Both the position numbers and the translations under genes were made by a program. Positions 8,347 to 17,351 of a DNA stretch of 64,000 nucleotides are shown piece by piece (positions within the stretch are counted from its first letter, which is position 1; each line of letters begins with the position of its first letter). The stretch covers positions 209,432 to 273,431 of the forward strand of contig NZ_JAJJWI010000002.1 of assembly GCF_020907275.1 (NCBI RefSeq), in the 5' to 3' direction. The notes beneath the pieces are model-generated. The model made no database searches and was not told the DNA's origin. It saw nothing but the letters and a program-made list of their open reading frames with translations. This stretch comes from Pontibacter silvestris. GTDB lineage: Bacteria > Bacteroidota > Bacteroidia > Cytophagales > Hymenobacteraceae.

Positions 8347-8955
8347 GTGGAACTTGATTTTAATAAAGCTGGCGGCTTAGTGCCAGCCGTTATACAGGAC
8401 GAATTGACAGGGCAGGTGCTCATGTTAGGGTACATGAACCAGGAGGCGCTGGACAAATCACGCCAAGAGGGGCTTGTTACTTTTTTCTCCCGTTCTAAAA
8501 ACAGACTCTGGACAAAAGGAGAAACATCCGGCAATACGTTGGAAGTAATCAGCATTACCAGAGACTGCGACAATGACTCTTTGTTAATCAAAGTAAAGCC
8601 CAATGGCCCTACCTGTCACACAGGTACTACCAGTTGTTTCGGAGAGGAAGAAACTTCAAGTCGAGCAGCAGCCATCCGGTTTATAGCGCATCTGGAAGAG
8701 GTAATTCAGGAGCGTAAAACAAACCCAATAGAAGGATCTTATACCAATCATCTGTTCAGTCGAGGCGTTAACAAAATTGCACAAAAAGTAGGAGAGGAAG
8801 CCGTTGAAACAGTAATAGACGCTGTAGCTGGTAAGCTGGACACTATGAAAGGTGAAGCAGCTGATTTAGTCTATCACTTGCTGGTATTGCTGACTGCGAC
8901 AGGGTTAGAGTTAAAAGATATTGTAGCTGTACTAGAGGAGAGGCATAAGAAGTAG
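8347..8955 (+). CDS. hisIE: Bifunctional phosphoribosyl-AMP cyclohydrolase / phosphoribosyl-ATP pyrophosphatase
   Basis: HisIE carries out the second and third steps of histidine synthesis. Residues ~1-110 form the cyclohydrolase, with LMLGYMNQEAL, FFSRSKNRLWTKGETSGN and a metal-binding region containing DCDNDS and GPTCHTG. Residues ~115-202 form the pyrophosphatase, with SYTNHLFSRGVNKIAQKVGE and GEAADLVYHLLVLL. The start must be GTG at 8347, because an in-frame TAA lies at 8341 and the cyclohydrolase fold needs the first residues (VELDFNKAGG). Fused hisIE is normal in this phylum. Confidence 0.96.
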   Translation: MELDFNKAGGLVPAVIQDELTGQVLMLGYMNQEALDKSRQEGLVTFFSRSKNRLWTKGETSGNTLEVISITRDCDNDSLLIKVKPNGPTCHTGTTSCFGEEETSSRAAAIRFIAHLEEVIQERKTNPIEGSYTNHLFSRGVNKIAQKVGEEAVETVIDAVAGKLDTMKGEAADLVYHLLVLLTATGLELKDIVAVLEERHKK

Positions 8956-8977
8956 ATAAAGTAATAAATGCACCTGG

Positions 8978-9030
8978 AAGCCCGGGGCAGTACCTACTAT
9001 AGGAGGAGGTACTGCCCCGGGCTTTTGCTT
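8978..9030 (+). terminator. Strong intrinsic terminator after hisIE
   Basis: AAGCCCGGGGCAGTACCT (8978-8995) is perfectly complementary to AGGTACTGCCCCGGGCTT (9007-9024), an 18-bp GC-rich stem with an 11-nt loop. It is followed by TTGCTTT. It ends the histidine operon. Confidence 0.9.
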
Positions 9031-9290
9031 TAAAAAAACATACAAGTTTCCTTTTTCTTTTCAACTCAGCCACTCTTAATATACCTCGTCATACCTTGTG
9101 CAACAGCTAATAACAAACAGCATTCACACTGCTGATTTCTATAGACTGGTAAAATAGATTATTGCCTTTTTACAAAGATATTTTTAATATTTTGTTGAAC
9201 CCAAACTTAAAAAGGTCGTTTATGTATATTTTTAATTGATATTATTATATTTAAATATATGTTATCTTTAACTCTAGAAAAAGCACATCA
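9031..9290 (+). promoter_or_regulatory. AT-rich intergenic region with promoter-like box before the GHMP kinase
   Basis: The stretch between the his terminator and the kinase holds no ORF that I can support. TATCTTTA at 9263-9270 matches the Bacteroidota -7 box at seven of eight positions, 20 bp before the ATG at 9291. A clear -33 box is not visible. Confidence 0.4.
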
Positions 9291-10286
9291 ATGATAATCG
9301 AGACGCGAGCCTATGCCAGAGCGGCTATTCTTGGCAACCCTTCGGATGGATATTTTGGGAAAACTGTTTCTCTAATTGTCAAGAATTTTGGAGCATATAT
9401 TCAGCTTTACCAAACTCCGGAATTAGTTATTGAGCAACAAACCGAGGATTCAAACCAGTTTAAAAATATATACAAGCTCCGTGATCAAATTAATTTAACA
9501 GGTTATCATGGTGGTGTACCTTTGGTTAAAGCGGCAATTAAAAAGTTCTGCGAGTTTTGTGATAAACAAGGAATAACCTTACCTAATAAAAACTTTACAG
9601 TTCGTTACAGTTCTTCTATTCCAAGACAAGTAGGTCTGTCAGGTTCAAGTGCTATCATTATTGCTACTTTACGTGCCTTGTCTGAGTTCTATAAGGTAGA
9701 AATTCCAAAGGTAACTTTTCCTAGCCTGGCGCTGGCTGTAGAAACAGAAGAACTTGGTATAACAGCAGGTTTGCAGGACCGCGTTATACAAGTATATGAA
9801 GGTTTGGTTTATATGGATTTCGATAAAGATTACCTGCAGCAGCAGGGGCATGGAATTTATGAACCTCTTGATCCTGCACTTTTACCAAGCTTATTTATTG
9901 CTTATAAAACTGAACTTGGAAAAGTTTCTGGCAAAGTTCTCAATAACATCCGTTCCCGTTACGAAAAAGGAGATGAGTTTGTCATTAATACCTTAGCTGA
10001 CATTGCTGATCTTGCAGAGCAGGGAAAACAAGCACTGTTGAATGGAGACCATAAGCTGCTTCATGAGCTGATGAATGAAAACTTTGATCAGCGTTGTAAA
10101 ATAATGAATATCAGTGACAGCAATAAGGAGCTGGTAAATGTTGCCAGAGCCTGTGGAGCGTCAGCAAAGTTTACGGGTTCCGGGGGCTCTATTATCGGTG
10201 TTTACTATGGCGATGAAATGCTGAACTGTCTGGTAAGAGATTTTAAAAAGATTAAAGCCAGAGTAATCAGGCCTACAGTAGAGTAG
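9291..10286 (+). CDS. GHMP-family sugar kinase, glucuronokinase-like
   Basis: The 331-residue protein is a GHMP small-molecule kinase. The opening TRAYARAAILGNPSDGYFGKT closely resembles the start of plant glucuronokinase. Residues 111-123 (PRQVGLSGSSAII) form the ATP-binding loop, and the C-terminal GSGGSIIG is the third GHMP motif. Family knowledge suggests phosphorylation of the anomeric hydroxyl of a sugar or sugar acid such as glucuronate. The next gene, galU, would turn the sugar 1-phosphate into a UDP-sugar, which fits. The exact substrate cannot be read from sequence, and other GHMP substrates remain possible. The protein is cytoplasmic, with no signal peptide. Confidence 0.75.
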   Translation: MIIETRAYARAAILGNPSDGYFGKTVSLIVKNFGAYIQLYQTPELVIEQQTEDSNQFKNIYKLRDQINLTGYHGGVPLVKAAIKKFCEFCDKQGITLPNKNFTVRYSSSIPRQVGLSGSSAIIIATLRALSEFYKVEIPKVTFPSLALAVETEELGITAGLQDRVIQVYEGLVYMDFDKDYLQQQGHGIYEPLDPALLPSLFIAYKTELGKVSGKVLNNIRSRYEKGDEFVINTLADIADLAEQGKQALLNGDHKLLHELMNENFDQRCKIMNISDSNKELVNVARACGASAKFTGSGGSIIGVYYGDEMLNCLVRDFKKIKARVIRPTVE

Positions 10287-10368
10287 TTTCGTTTTGATTA
10301 AAATGTTATATTGAAGTCCTGTTGAACTTGAATTAATAAAAATACCGCAATACCTATTTCTGTAGAAA

Positions 10369-11247
10369 ATGATTAAAAAAGCTGTTATACCCGCCGCTGG
10401 TTTAGGAACACGATTTTTACCTGCAACCAAAGCACAACCCAAAGAGATGCTGCCAATTATTGATACCCCCACTATTCAGTATGTGGTGCAGGAGGCAGTA
10501 AATTCTGGAATAGAAGACATACTTATAATTTCAGGTAAAGGCAAACGGGCTATTGAAGATCATTTTGACCATAACTATGAACTGGAAGAGCGCTTGCAGC
10601 AAAAAGATGAGGCACTCTATCAGGAAATCAGCAGGTTATCTGATATGGCAAACATTTATTTTATCCGCCAGAAAGAAATTGTAGGCTTAGGAGATGCTAT
10701 ACGTTATGCCTGTCAGCATACAGGTAATGAACCTTTTGCTGTACTATTAGGAGATACAATTATTGACTCCGTTATTCCGGTTACACAACAGTTGATGGAT
10801 ATGTACGAGCAGTACCATGCTTCCATAATTGCTGTTGAAACGGTTCCTGCAGACAAAGTAAACCGCTATGGTATTGTAGGTGGTAAAAAGATAAGCGATT
10901 CCATTTTGCAGCTAGATCAGTTTGTAGAGAAACCCTCTGTTGACCAGGCTCCGTCTAACCTGGCTATTGCCGGCCGCTATATTCTGACTCCTGAAATATT
11001 TAAAGCGCTGGATGAAACTCCAAAAGGAAAAAATAATGAGTTACAGTTAACGGATGCTTTACTTAGCCTGCTGAAGCGGGAAAAAATTTATTCCCACACC
11101 TTTGAGGGTAAGCGCTACGACATTGGTAATAAGCTGGACTTCTTAAAAACAAATGTGGAGTTTGCACTGAAGCGGCAGGAGTTTGCCGATCCTTTTTTTA
11201 AATTCTTACAGGAAATAGTCGCCTCCCATAAGCCACCAAAAGACTAA
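10369..11247 (+). CDS. galU: UTP-glucose-1-phosphate uridylyltransferase
   Basis: GalU makes UDP-glucose from UTP and glucose-1-phosphate. The 292-residue nucleotidyltransferase begins with the signature VIPAAGLGTRFLPATKAQPK, including the catalytic Arg and Lys, followed by EMLPIIDTPTIQYVV and IEDILIISGKGKRAIEDHFD. Also present are GLGDAI, AVLLGDTI (metal Asp), NRYGIV, QFVEKP and AGRYILTPEIF. The length is typical. It lies 82 bp behind the GHMP kinase on the same strand, so the pair may form a route from free sugar to nucleotide sugar. Confidence 0.95.
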   Translation: MIKKAVIPAAGLGTRFLPATKAQPKEMLPIIDTPTIQYVVQEAVNSGIEDILIISGKGKRAIEDHFDHNYELEERLQQKDEALYQEISRLSDMANIYFIRQKEIVGLGDAIRYACQHTGNEPFAVLLGDTIIDSVIPVTQQLMDMYEQYHASIIAVETVPADKVNRYGIVGGKKISDSILQLDQFVEKPSVDQAPSNLAIAGRYILTPEIFKALDETPKGKNNELQLTDALLSLLKREKIYSHTFEGKRYDIGNKLDFLKTNVEFALKRQEFADPFFKFLQEIVASHKPPKD

Positions 11248-11276
11248 GCCTGTTTAAATAGTAAGAAATTTATGTT

Positions 11277-11304
11277 AAATAGCGGAAAGCGATTTCCGCT
11301 ATTT
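11277..11304. terminator. Hairpin with GCGA tetraloop between convergent genes
   Basis: AAATAGCGGAAA (11277-11288) and TTTCCGCTATTT (11293-11304) form a perfect 12-bp stem closed by GCGA, a GNRA tetraloop. It lies between galU and the converging hydrolase gene, so it may terminate both. Only a weak T-run follows on either strand. Confidence 0.65.
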
Positions 11305-11340
11305 GTATTATTTGTTAAGGGAAATCAAAGAGAAGGTCTT

Positions 11341-12204
11341 TTAGCTTTGCAGTACTTCGCGTATTGCTTCTGTCACTTCACTTCCTTTTTCCTCCTGCAG
11401 AAAATGACCAGTCTTTAGCTTTATTATTCTCGTATCAGGAAATGCCTTTTGCCATTTATCAAGGAAGTGTAGGGGTAAAAGCCTATCATTCTCACCCCAG
11501 ATGATAAGCATATTAATTTTTTGTAGTTCATTCCGCTGCTGCCAGAGTTGTGCAAAGTAAGGAGACGATTCTTTTAAAGCCGCGGCAAATCTCCAGCTGC
11601 CAAACCTTGCAACAGAGGAGTCGTGTGGCTTCTGGTAGTGCCTTTGAATATCTTTCGTAAGGTTCTTGCGCTGATAGTAACCCTGCGGCAACAATACTTT
11701 TGTAGAAAAAGCCATACGCTGGTACAGAAATTTTCCAATGCTGTTACTCATAAAACCGCTTACTTTGGCTATGCGCTTTTCATCAGCTAAGCTCCACATC
11801 CAGGTGTTTAGAATAACCAGTTGCTGAACGTTTTCAGGGTGTCGTAGCGCGTAATGAAAACCTATTGGTCCGCCAAAGTCATGGACTACTAAGGTGATGT
11901 TTTTCAGCTGTAAGCTATTAATTAACTGTTCCAGGTTATCAGCATGTGCCTCTGGCGTATAGTTGAAGTGTTCTGGTTTATCGGATAAGCCAAAGCCTAA
12001 ATGATCGGGTGCAATGCAACGATGAGTTCTGCAAAGCGATTTGATCTGCTGTCTCCATACAAAAGACCAGGTTGGAGTACCGTGAACAAACACAATGGGC
12101 GATCCTTCTCCTTCATCTACATAATGCATTTGTCCGGCAGGTAACTGCAGTGTATGATGAGCAAAAGGATAAAGGATACGGTCGAGCCACTTTGGAGAGT
12201 TCAT
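11341..12204 (-). CDS. Alpha/beta hydrolase, haloalkane-dehalogenase-like
   Basis: The 287-residue protein has the haloalkane dehalogenase version of the alpha/beta hydrolase fold. The oxyanion segment is VFVHGTPTWSFVW, followed by APDHLGFGLSDKP. The nucleophile is an Asp (D109) in LVVHDFGGPIGF rather than the Ser of esterases. LIIWGENDRLLP and TGHFLQEE supply the acid and the histidine. In characterised dehalogenases the residue after the nucleophile is usually Trp; here it is Phe. Hydrolysis of an alkyl halide is therefore possible but unproven. The protein is probably cytoplasmic, and the gene is monocistronic. Confidence 0.8.
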   Translation of the reverse strand: MNSPKWLDRILYPFAHHTLQLPAGQMHYVDEGEGSPIVFVHGTPTWSFVWRQQIKSLCRTHRCIAPDHLGFGLSDKPEHFNYTPEAHADNLEQLINSLQLKNITLVVHDFGGPIGFHYALRHPENVQQLVILNTWMWSLADEKRIAKVSGFMSNSIGKFLYQRMAFSTKVLLPQGYYQRKNLTKDIQRHYQKPHDSSVARFGSWRFAAALKESSPYFAQLWQQRNELQKINMLIIWGENDRLLPLHFLDKWQKAFPDTRIIKLKTGHFLQEEKGSEVTEAIREVLQS

Positions 12205-12386
12205 TTTTGTCGGATTCTGATTTTATCGATACAACCAAAGCTATAAGAACCTTTCTGGAAACACAACAGTCGGCTTTACTTTCTGTTTAGTCCCTTTTTC
12301 TGATAATAAAGCAATTTCCTCTATAAAGTAGCGATCAGGTATAGAAAATACGTAAGCAGTAATAAAGTTAAAAATACTATATAGGA

Positions 12387-14057
12387 ATGATAAGAAATAA
12401 TGCCAAAGCCAAAGCTTGGCTAAAAGCAGTTTGTTGGACAGTGGGCATTGCCCTGCTGCTATTTACTGGCTTGTTTTTTTTTACCAATTGGCTCGAAAAT
12501 AAAATAGAGACAATGGTATATCAGGAGTCAGATGGAGTAAATAAACTGCAGTTATATGGTTTGCATGTTTCCCCTTTTTTAGGTTCAGTTTCTGTAGATA
12601 GCCTTTCGCTAACACCTGATTATGAAAGATGGCAGCAATTACAGAATACCGATACTAAAACCTCCCGAATGTTGATTGATATTCATACTAAAAAGACAAA
12701 GCTACGCGGCCTGAACACCATTGGTTTAGTGATGGGTAAAAGTGTAAAGCTTGACAAATTGGTATTACAGCAGCCTGAAATATTATTTACAGTAATGCGC
12801 CAGGATATAACGGAGCAACATAAACCATTGCATGAGACTGTAAAAGGAGTTGTTGAAGGTGTCCAGATTAATGAAATTGATATTGATAATGCCACCTTAC
12901 GTTTTCGTAATAAAGCAGACGCAGCGGAAAGCACTTTTGCCATTAAGCAATTTAACCTGACTGTAGATGATTTTAAACTGGATAAACGATCTTTTAGAGC
13001 CAAGGATAGAGCCTATTATGCTAATAATATCCAAATGGAGGCTGCACAGGTAAGTTACCTTCTCCCAAGTGGCGGATACCGTATTACAACTGATTCCATT
13101 AAATTAAACACCAGCAAAAGAACTTTACTAGCTAATAATTTAAAGCTGGTGCCTCAGGGGGCACCAAATGAATTAGCCAGAGAAAAAGGAAAGTCTATAA
13201 CTTATAATAAGGCACAGATTCAGCGCGTAGCATTTACTGACTTAGACTATCCGGCACATTCCCGAAACAACAATTTCATAGCAAAACATTTACTTATAGT
13301 AAATCCTAACCTGAGTGCCTTTAAAGACAAAAAGAACTTTCCGGATGAAAATGAACAAAAGCCCTTACCACATGAAATGGTACAAAGCGTCAGCACAAAG
13401 TTTTTAATTGACACCATTGACGTAAAAGGTGGTTTTATTAGGTATGCTGAGTTAGTGCCAAAGGCTGAAAAGCCAGGTTACATAACGTTTCAGGAGCTGA
13501 ATGTTACTATTACAAACCTCTCTAATATACCTGCCCAAATTTCATTAGAACATCCTGCAGTTATACAAGCAAACACAATGGTAATGGGGAAATCATCTCT
13601 GCAAATTGAAGTTCGGTTACCTTTACTAAATAAGAACTACTATCACACGTTGTCTGGTAGATTAGGTGAGACAAACCCTGAGATACTGAACAAGATTTTA
13701 GAACCTACTTCATTTATTAGTATCAAGAGTGGCCATATAAGCGAAGCTACCTTCGAGGCAGAGTTAACAAAACAACATGCAAGAGGCAGTATGAAGGTTA
13801 TTTATAGTAATTTTAAAATAGATTTACTTTCTAAAGAAGGAGATACAGAGCAAAGTCTGGGGAAAGAAATTCTCTCAAAAGTAGCTAACTTGGTGGCCAT
13901 AAAATCTAGTAACCCGGATGACAAAGGAGAAGCTCCCAGAACTGGTGAGATTACAGTTGACCGAAACAGCACCAAGTCGGTTTTCAACTATTGGAAAGAT
14001 TGCCTTGCCAGTGGTTTTTTATCCAGTGCCGGATTGGACAACAAGGCTGAAAAATAG
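12387..14057 (+). CDS. AsmA-like / DUF748-type envelope protein
   Basis: The 556-residue protein has one N-terminal membrane helix (~13-32, rich in Leu, Ile, Val and Phe) and a long beta-rich periplasmic region. Repeated strands such as LYGLHVSPFLGSVSVDSLSL and INEIDIDNATLRFRNK are typical of AsmA/DUF748 proteins, which are thought to act in lipid or envelope homeostasis between the membranes. The C-terminal part ends with a positively charged helix around SVFNYWKDCLASG. No enzymatic motif is seen. Family placement is by general sequence character and is tentative. Confidence 0.6.
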   Translation: MIRNNAKAKAWLKAVCWTVGIALLLFTGLFFFTNWLENKIETMVYQESDGVNKLQLYGLHVSPFLGSVSVDSLSLTPDYERWQQLQNTDTKTSRMLIDIHTKKTKLRGLNTIGLVMGKSVKLDKLVLQQPEILFTVMRQDITEQHKPLHETVKGVVEGVQINEIDIDNATLRFRNKADAAESTFAIKQFNLTVDDFKLDKRSFRAKDRAYYANNIQMEAAQVSYLLPSGGYRITTDSIKLNTSKRTLLANNLKLVPQGAPNELAREKGKSITYNKAQIQRVAFTDLDYPAHSRNNNFIAKHLLIVNPNLSAFKDKKNFPDENEQKPLPHEMVQSVSTKFLIDTIDVKGGFIRYAELVPKAEKPGYITFQELNVTITNLSNIPAQISLEHPAVIQANTMVMGKSSLQIEVRLPLLNKNYYHTLSGRLGETNPEILNKILEPTSFISIKSGHISEATFEAELTKQHARGSMKVIYSNFKIDLLSKEGDTEQSLGKEILSKVANLVAIKSSNPDDKGEAPRTGEITVDRNSTKSVFNYWKDCLASGFLSSAGLDNKAEK

Positions 14058-14102
14058 CTTAGATTTTAAAGAACCGTTAACTAAAGTTTAGTAAGCTCCT
14101 GA

Positions 14103-14140
14103 GGCCTCTGATAAATCTGCCTTATCAGAGGTCATTTTTT
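14103..14140. terminator. Terminator between convergent asmA-like and clc genes
   Basis: GGCCTCTGATAA (14103-14114) pairs with TTATCAGAGGTC (14122-14133) with one G-U pair, followed by a run of six T on the plus strand. It directly abuts the stop of the minus-strand ClC gene. Confidence 0.8.
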
Positions 14141-14141
14141 C

Positions 14142-15920
14142 TTAAACAGTAGTGGTTTTAATCAGCAACTTTCTATACTTAGTAAAAATGCTGGACTTTG
14201 ATACAAAACCAAGGTATTGCTCATCTCGCAACACAGGCAGGTTCCACGCACCGGATTCATCAAACTTTTTCATTACATCGGCCATGCTATCGTTGTATTG
14301 CACAACTGCTGGTGGTTTTACCATTAGTTCCTTTGCTTTTACAGTACTGTACTTTTCTGTTTTGAACATTATTTCCCGCACATTTTCTAGAAGTATAATA
14401 CCAGCAAGTTTTCCGTCTGCACTTACAACAGGGAAAAGGTTACGACGGGAATGCGCTATAATTTCCACTAATTCACCAAGAGTAGCCTCCGGTGATACAG
14501 GTTGAAACTCAGTTTCAATCAGGTGCCTGATTTCCATAATGCGCAAAATAGTCCTGTCTTTATTGTGCGTAAGCAGTTGCCCTTTCTGTGCCAGCTTTTT
14601 TGTATCCAGCGAATAAGGTTCAAAGTATTTCACCACTGCATATGAGGTAGCTGAGACAATCATCAAAGGTATCATCAGCGTATATCCTCCTGTAATTTCA
14701 GCAATAAGAAAGACCGCTGTAAGCGGGGAGTGCATCACGCCGCTTAATATACCGGCCATGCCTACCATTGAAAAGCTGCTGACAGGCAGCCTGCTAATCT
14801 CCAGTAGGTTTACCAGTTTAGAGAAGAAGTAGCCTAAGCTGGCACCAACGAACATAGAAGGTGCAAAGTTACCGCCATTACCTCCAGCAGATATGGTGAT
14901 GGTGGTGGCAAAAACTTTTACTAAGGCCAATGCACCTACAAAACATAACACAAGCCACTCATTAGTACCAAAAAAAGCAAGCCAGCTATCCTGTAGCAGT
15001 TGTTGTGCGTTGTTGCTTTCCAGCAGTCTTACACTTCCATAGCCCTCCCCGAATAGAGGCGGGAAAAGCATAATAAGCAAACCAAGTAATAAACCTCCGG
15101 CTAAAGCTCTGTAATAAACTTTATCCTGGTATGGCTCAAAAAGGTCCTCCACCCGATGTACCATACGGGTATAATATACTGATAAAAAACCTGCCATTAT
15201 ACCTAAAAGTACATAAAAAGGAACGTTGCCTGCTTCAAAGAACTCATACTTTTCAACAAAGAATAGTATTTCCTCATTCAGAATTATTTTTGAGCAAAGC
15301 GTAGCTACAACGGCAGCAATAATAAGCGGAATAAAAGCAGAGATACTTATATCTGTAAGCAAGACCTCTACGGCAAATAAAACTCCTGCAATAGGTGCAT
15401 TAAACACAGCTGCTATGCCCGCAGCAGCTCCACAGGCCAATAGCAAAGTTCTGTCTCGGTAGTTTAAGTGGTAGGAGCGCCCATAATTAGAACCAATAGC
15501 AGAACCGGTTACTACAATAGGAGACTCTAGGCCTGCTGACCCACCAAAACCTGCTGTTATGCCACTGGTAATGATGTGCGAGTACATTTTATCCCGCTCC
15601 ACCATACTTGACTTTTGCGAGATACTGTAGAGTATATTAGCTGTTCCTCTCCCAATTCTTCCGTTAAAGAATACCTGAACTACAAATACGGTAAGTAAAA
15701 TGCCTATGATAGGAAAAACTACCAGCCACACAGGCTGATCGAGTAACCTGTTGCCATAAGCCAGCAGCATATGCAGGTAATGTACAAATACTTTGAGCAC
15801 AACGGCAGACAAACCAGCCAATGACCCGACAATAGCACTTGAGATAAGCATGAAGTCACGGCTGGAGGTATGACGTCGAAGCCAGATAAGAGGAATTTTA
15901 TATTTTTTATAATAGGGCAT
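14142..15920 (-). CDS. ClC-family chloride channel/antiporter with C-terminal CBS pair
   Basis: The 592-residue protein is a ClC transporter of the inner membrane. Selectivity motifs are GGSAGLESPIVVTGSAIG (with the gating glutamate), LLACGAAAGIAAVFNAPIAG and GGNGGNFAPSMFVGASLG. Residues ~440-590 hold two CBS domains (for example EIRHLIETEFQPVSPEATLG and VKAKELMVKPPAV), which usually bind adenine nucleotides. It differs from the CLC-F protein at 27954, which lacks CBS domains and has fluoride-type motifs. The gene is monocistronic and ends at a shared terminator. Confidence 0.93.
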   Translation of the reverse strand: MPYYKKYKIPLIWLRRHTSSRDFMLISSAIVGSLAGLSAVVLKVFVHYLHMLLAYGNRLLDQPVWLVVFPIIGILLTVFVVQVFFNGRIGRGTANILYSISQKSSMVERDKMYSHIITSGITAGFGGSAGLESPIVVTGSAIGSNYGRSYHLNYRDRTLLLACGAAAGIAAVFNAPIAGVLFAVEVLLTDISISAFIPLIIAAVVATLCSKIILNEEILFFVEKYEFFEAGNVPFYVLLGIMAGFLSVYYTRMVHRVEDLFEPYQDKVYYRALAGGLLLGLLIMLFPPLFGEGYGSVRLLESNNAQQLLQDSWLAFFGTNEWLVLCFVGALALVKVFATTITISAGGNGGNFAPSMFVGASLGYFFSKLVNLLEISRLPVSSFSMVGMAGILSGVMHSPLTAVFLIAEITGGYTLMIPLMIVSATSYAVVKYFEPYSLDTKKLAQKGQLLTHNKDRTILRIMEIRHLIETEFQPVSPEATLGELVEIIAHSRRNLFPVVSADGKLAGIILLENVREIMFKTEKYSTVKAKELMVKPPAVVQYNDSMADVMKKFDESGAWNLPVLRDEQYLGFVSKSSIFTKYRKLLIKTTTV

Positions 15921-16123
15921 GCCTGAAATTTACCTGAAGCTTTCATAAATCAGGATATGCAAAACTACAAATAAACGAACCCATGCTCAACACTTTTTTA
16001 AAGAGATATTATGGTCATCGAAATAATAATTGTACAAAAATGTAAACCTGCATTTATTAACCCGTTACGTTACAGGTAATAGTTGTAAAAGAATCCTAAA
16101 GGAGTTCAAAACGTATTTAAGAT

Positions 16124-16948
16124 ATGGCAACTGAAGTAGAGACACAGCATGATAATATTATACTTTTGAACGAACATGGCCCTTTTCATATTTTAGGTGA
16201 CATACATGGATGTTTTAAAGAATTAGTAGCCTTGCTTTGCAGGTTAGGTTATAGCATAAAATTTAATGATGAGTTACAAAAATATGAAGTGGGTGCGCCA
16301 AAAGGTTATAAAGCTATTTTTGTAGGTGACCTGGTAGACAGGGGACCAAATTCGCCTGAGGTACTGCGACTGGTAATGGACATGGTGGAGCAGCAAATTG
16401 CCCTATGTGTTATAGGTAACCACGATGATAAGCTTAGCCGGATGATGAAGGGACACAAAGTGCAGGTTCGCTATGGGCTTGAGTTAACCATTGAGCAGAT
16501 GGAAAAATATGACCGGGCATTTCACATTCGGGTAAAAAAGTTTTTAAGCAAATTGCCTTACTACATAATATTGGATAACGGCAAGTTACTAATAGCGCAT
16601 GCTGGTTTACAAGAGAGGTTACATGGTAAGAACGGTAAAGGTGTTCGTGGTTTATGCTTATATGGCCCCACTACTAGTAAGACTGATGATAATGGCTTGC
16701 CTGTTAGACTGGATTGGGCAGCGGAATATTGTGGTAAAGCAATTGTTATATACGGGCACTCACCTGTAAAGCAGCCTGTGTGGCGAAACAATACCATCAA
16801 TATCGATACAGGTTGTGTTTTTGGGGGGCGCCTTACGGCAATTTCATATCCTGATAATGAAATAACTTCCATAGAGGCTTTTAAAACCTATGCTGAACCC
16901 ATGCGTCCTTTTATTGATTACCAGGAGCATTCTTTTTCTTCTTCTTAA
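16124..16948 (+). CDS. Calcineurin-like metallophosphoesterase, PrpE/ApaH-like
   Basis: The 274-residue protein belongs to the PPP-type metallophosphatases. It has HILGDIHGCFKEL, IFVGDLVDRGPNSP, CVIGNHDDKL, LLIAHAGLQ and IVIYGHSPV, the full set of metal ligands and the catalytic His. Such small bacterial enzymes act on bis(5'-nucleosyl) tetraphosphate or on phosphoproteins; the substrate here is not clear. It is cytoplasmic. Its last 38 bp overlap, tail to tail, the end of mnhG on the other strand. Confidence 0.85.
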   Translation: MATEVETQHDNIILLNEHGPFHILGDIHGCFKELVALLCRLGYSIKFNDELQKYEVGAPKGYKAIFVGDLVDRGPNSPEVLRLVMDMVEQQIALCVIGNHDDKLSRMMKGHKVQVRYGLELTIEQMEKYDRAFHIRVKKFLSKLPYYIILDNGKLLIAHAGLQERLHGKNGKGVRGLCLYGPTTSKTDDNGLPVRLDWAAEYCGKAIVIYGHSPVKQPVWRNNTINIDTGCVFGGRLTAISYPDNEITSIEAFKTYAEPMRPFIDYQEHSFSSS

Positions 16949-17348
16949 GATCTTCTATATATTTATCTCGATTTACATGCTCTCCTAAGTTCTCTTGCTC
17001 CAGGTATTCATTTAGCTCTTTTGTTTTAGTTCTGTCCCAGAACGGAATTTTATTCTGCACTGCAGTTCGACCTACTACATGTGCTGCCACTGGTGCAGTG
17101 ATAAATGAAAAAACAATAATGGCTAATACTTTAAGTAATATGTCTGGTTGGTTAAAGTATATTCCCATACCAGATAAAATGAGCCCGAGCCCTAAGGTTG
17201 TACCTTTCGTAATGGCAGACATCCGGATGTAAAAGTCCGGCAAGCGCAGAAGCCCCAAGGTTGAGATCAACATGAATAGAACTCCTGTCAGAATCAGAAC
17301 ACAACTAATAATTTCCCTGATCAACAGCCAATCAATATTCTCCAGCAT
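16911..17348 (-). CDS. mnhG: Mrp antiporter subunit G
   Basis: This is a small membrane subunit of the multisubunit Na+(K+)/H+ antiporter. The 145 residues contain three hydrophobic helices, with the family core STLGLLRLPDFYIRMSAITKGTTLG and SFITAPVAAHVVGRTA. It has an unusually long charged C-terminal tail that ends in a lysine run and overlaps the opposing phosphatase gene. It is the last gene of the Mrp operon, 3 bp after mnhF. Confidence 0.93.
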   Translation of the reverse strand: MLENIDWLLIREIISCVLILTGVLFMLISTLGLLRLPDFYIRMSAITKGTTLGLGLILSGMGIYFNQPDILLKVLAIIVFSFITAPVAAHVVGRTAVQNKIPFWDRTKTKELNEYLEQENLGEHVNRDKYIEDLKKKKKNAPGNQ

Positions 17349-17351
17349 AAA

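Noticed and set aside
12072-12290. Plus-strand 72-residue ORF near the hydrolase start
   Set aside because: Most of it is antisense to the conserved N-terminus of the hydrolase gene, with no signal of its own.
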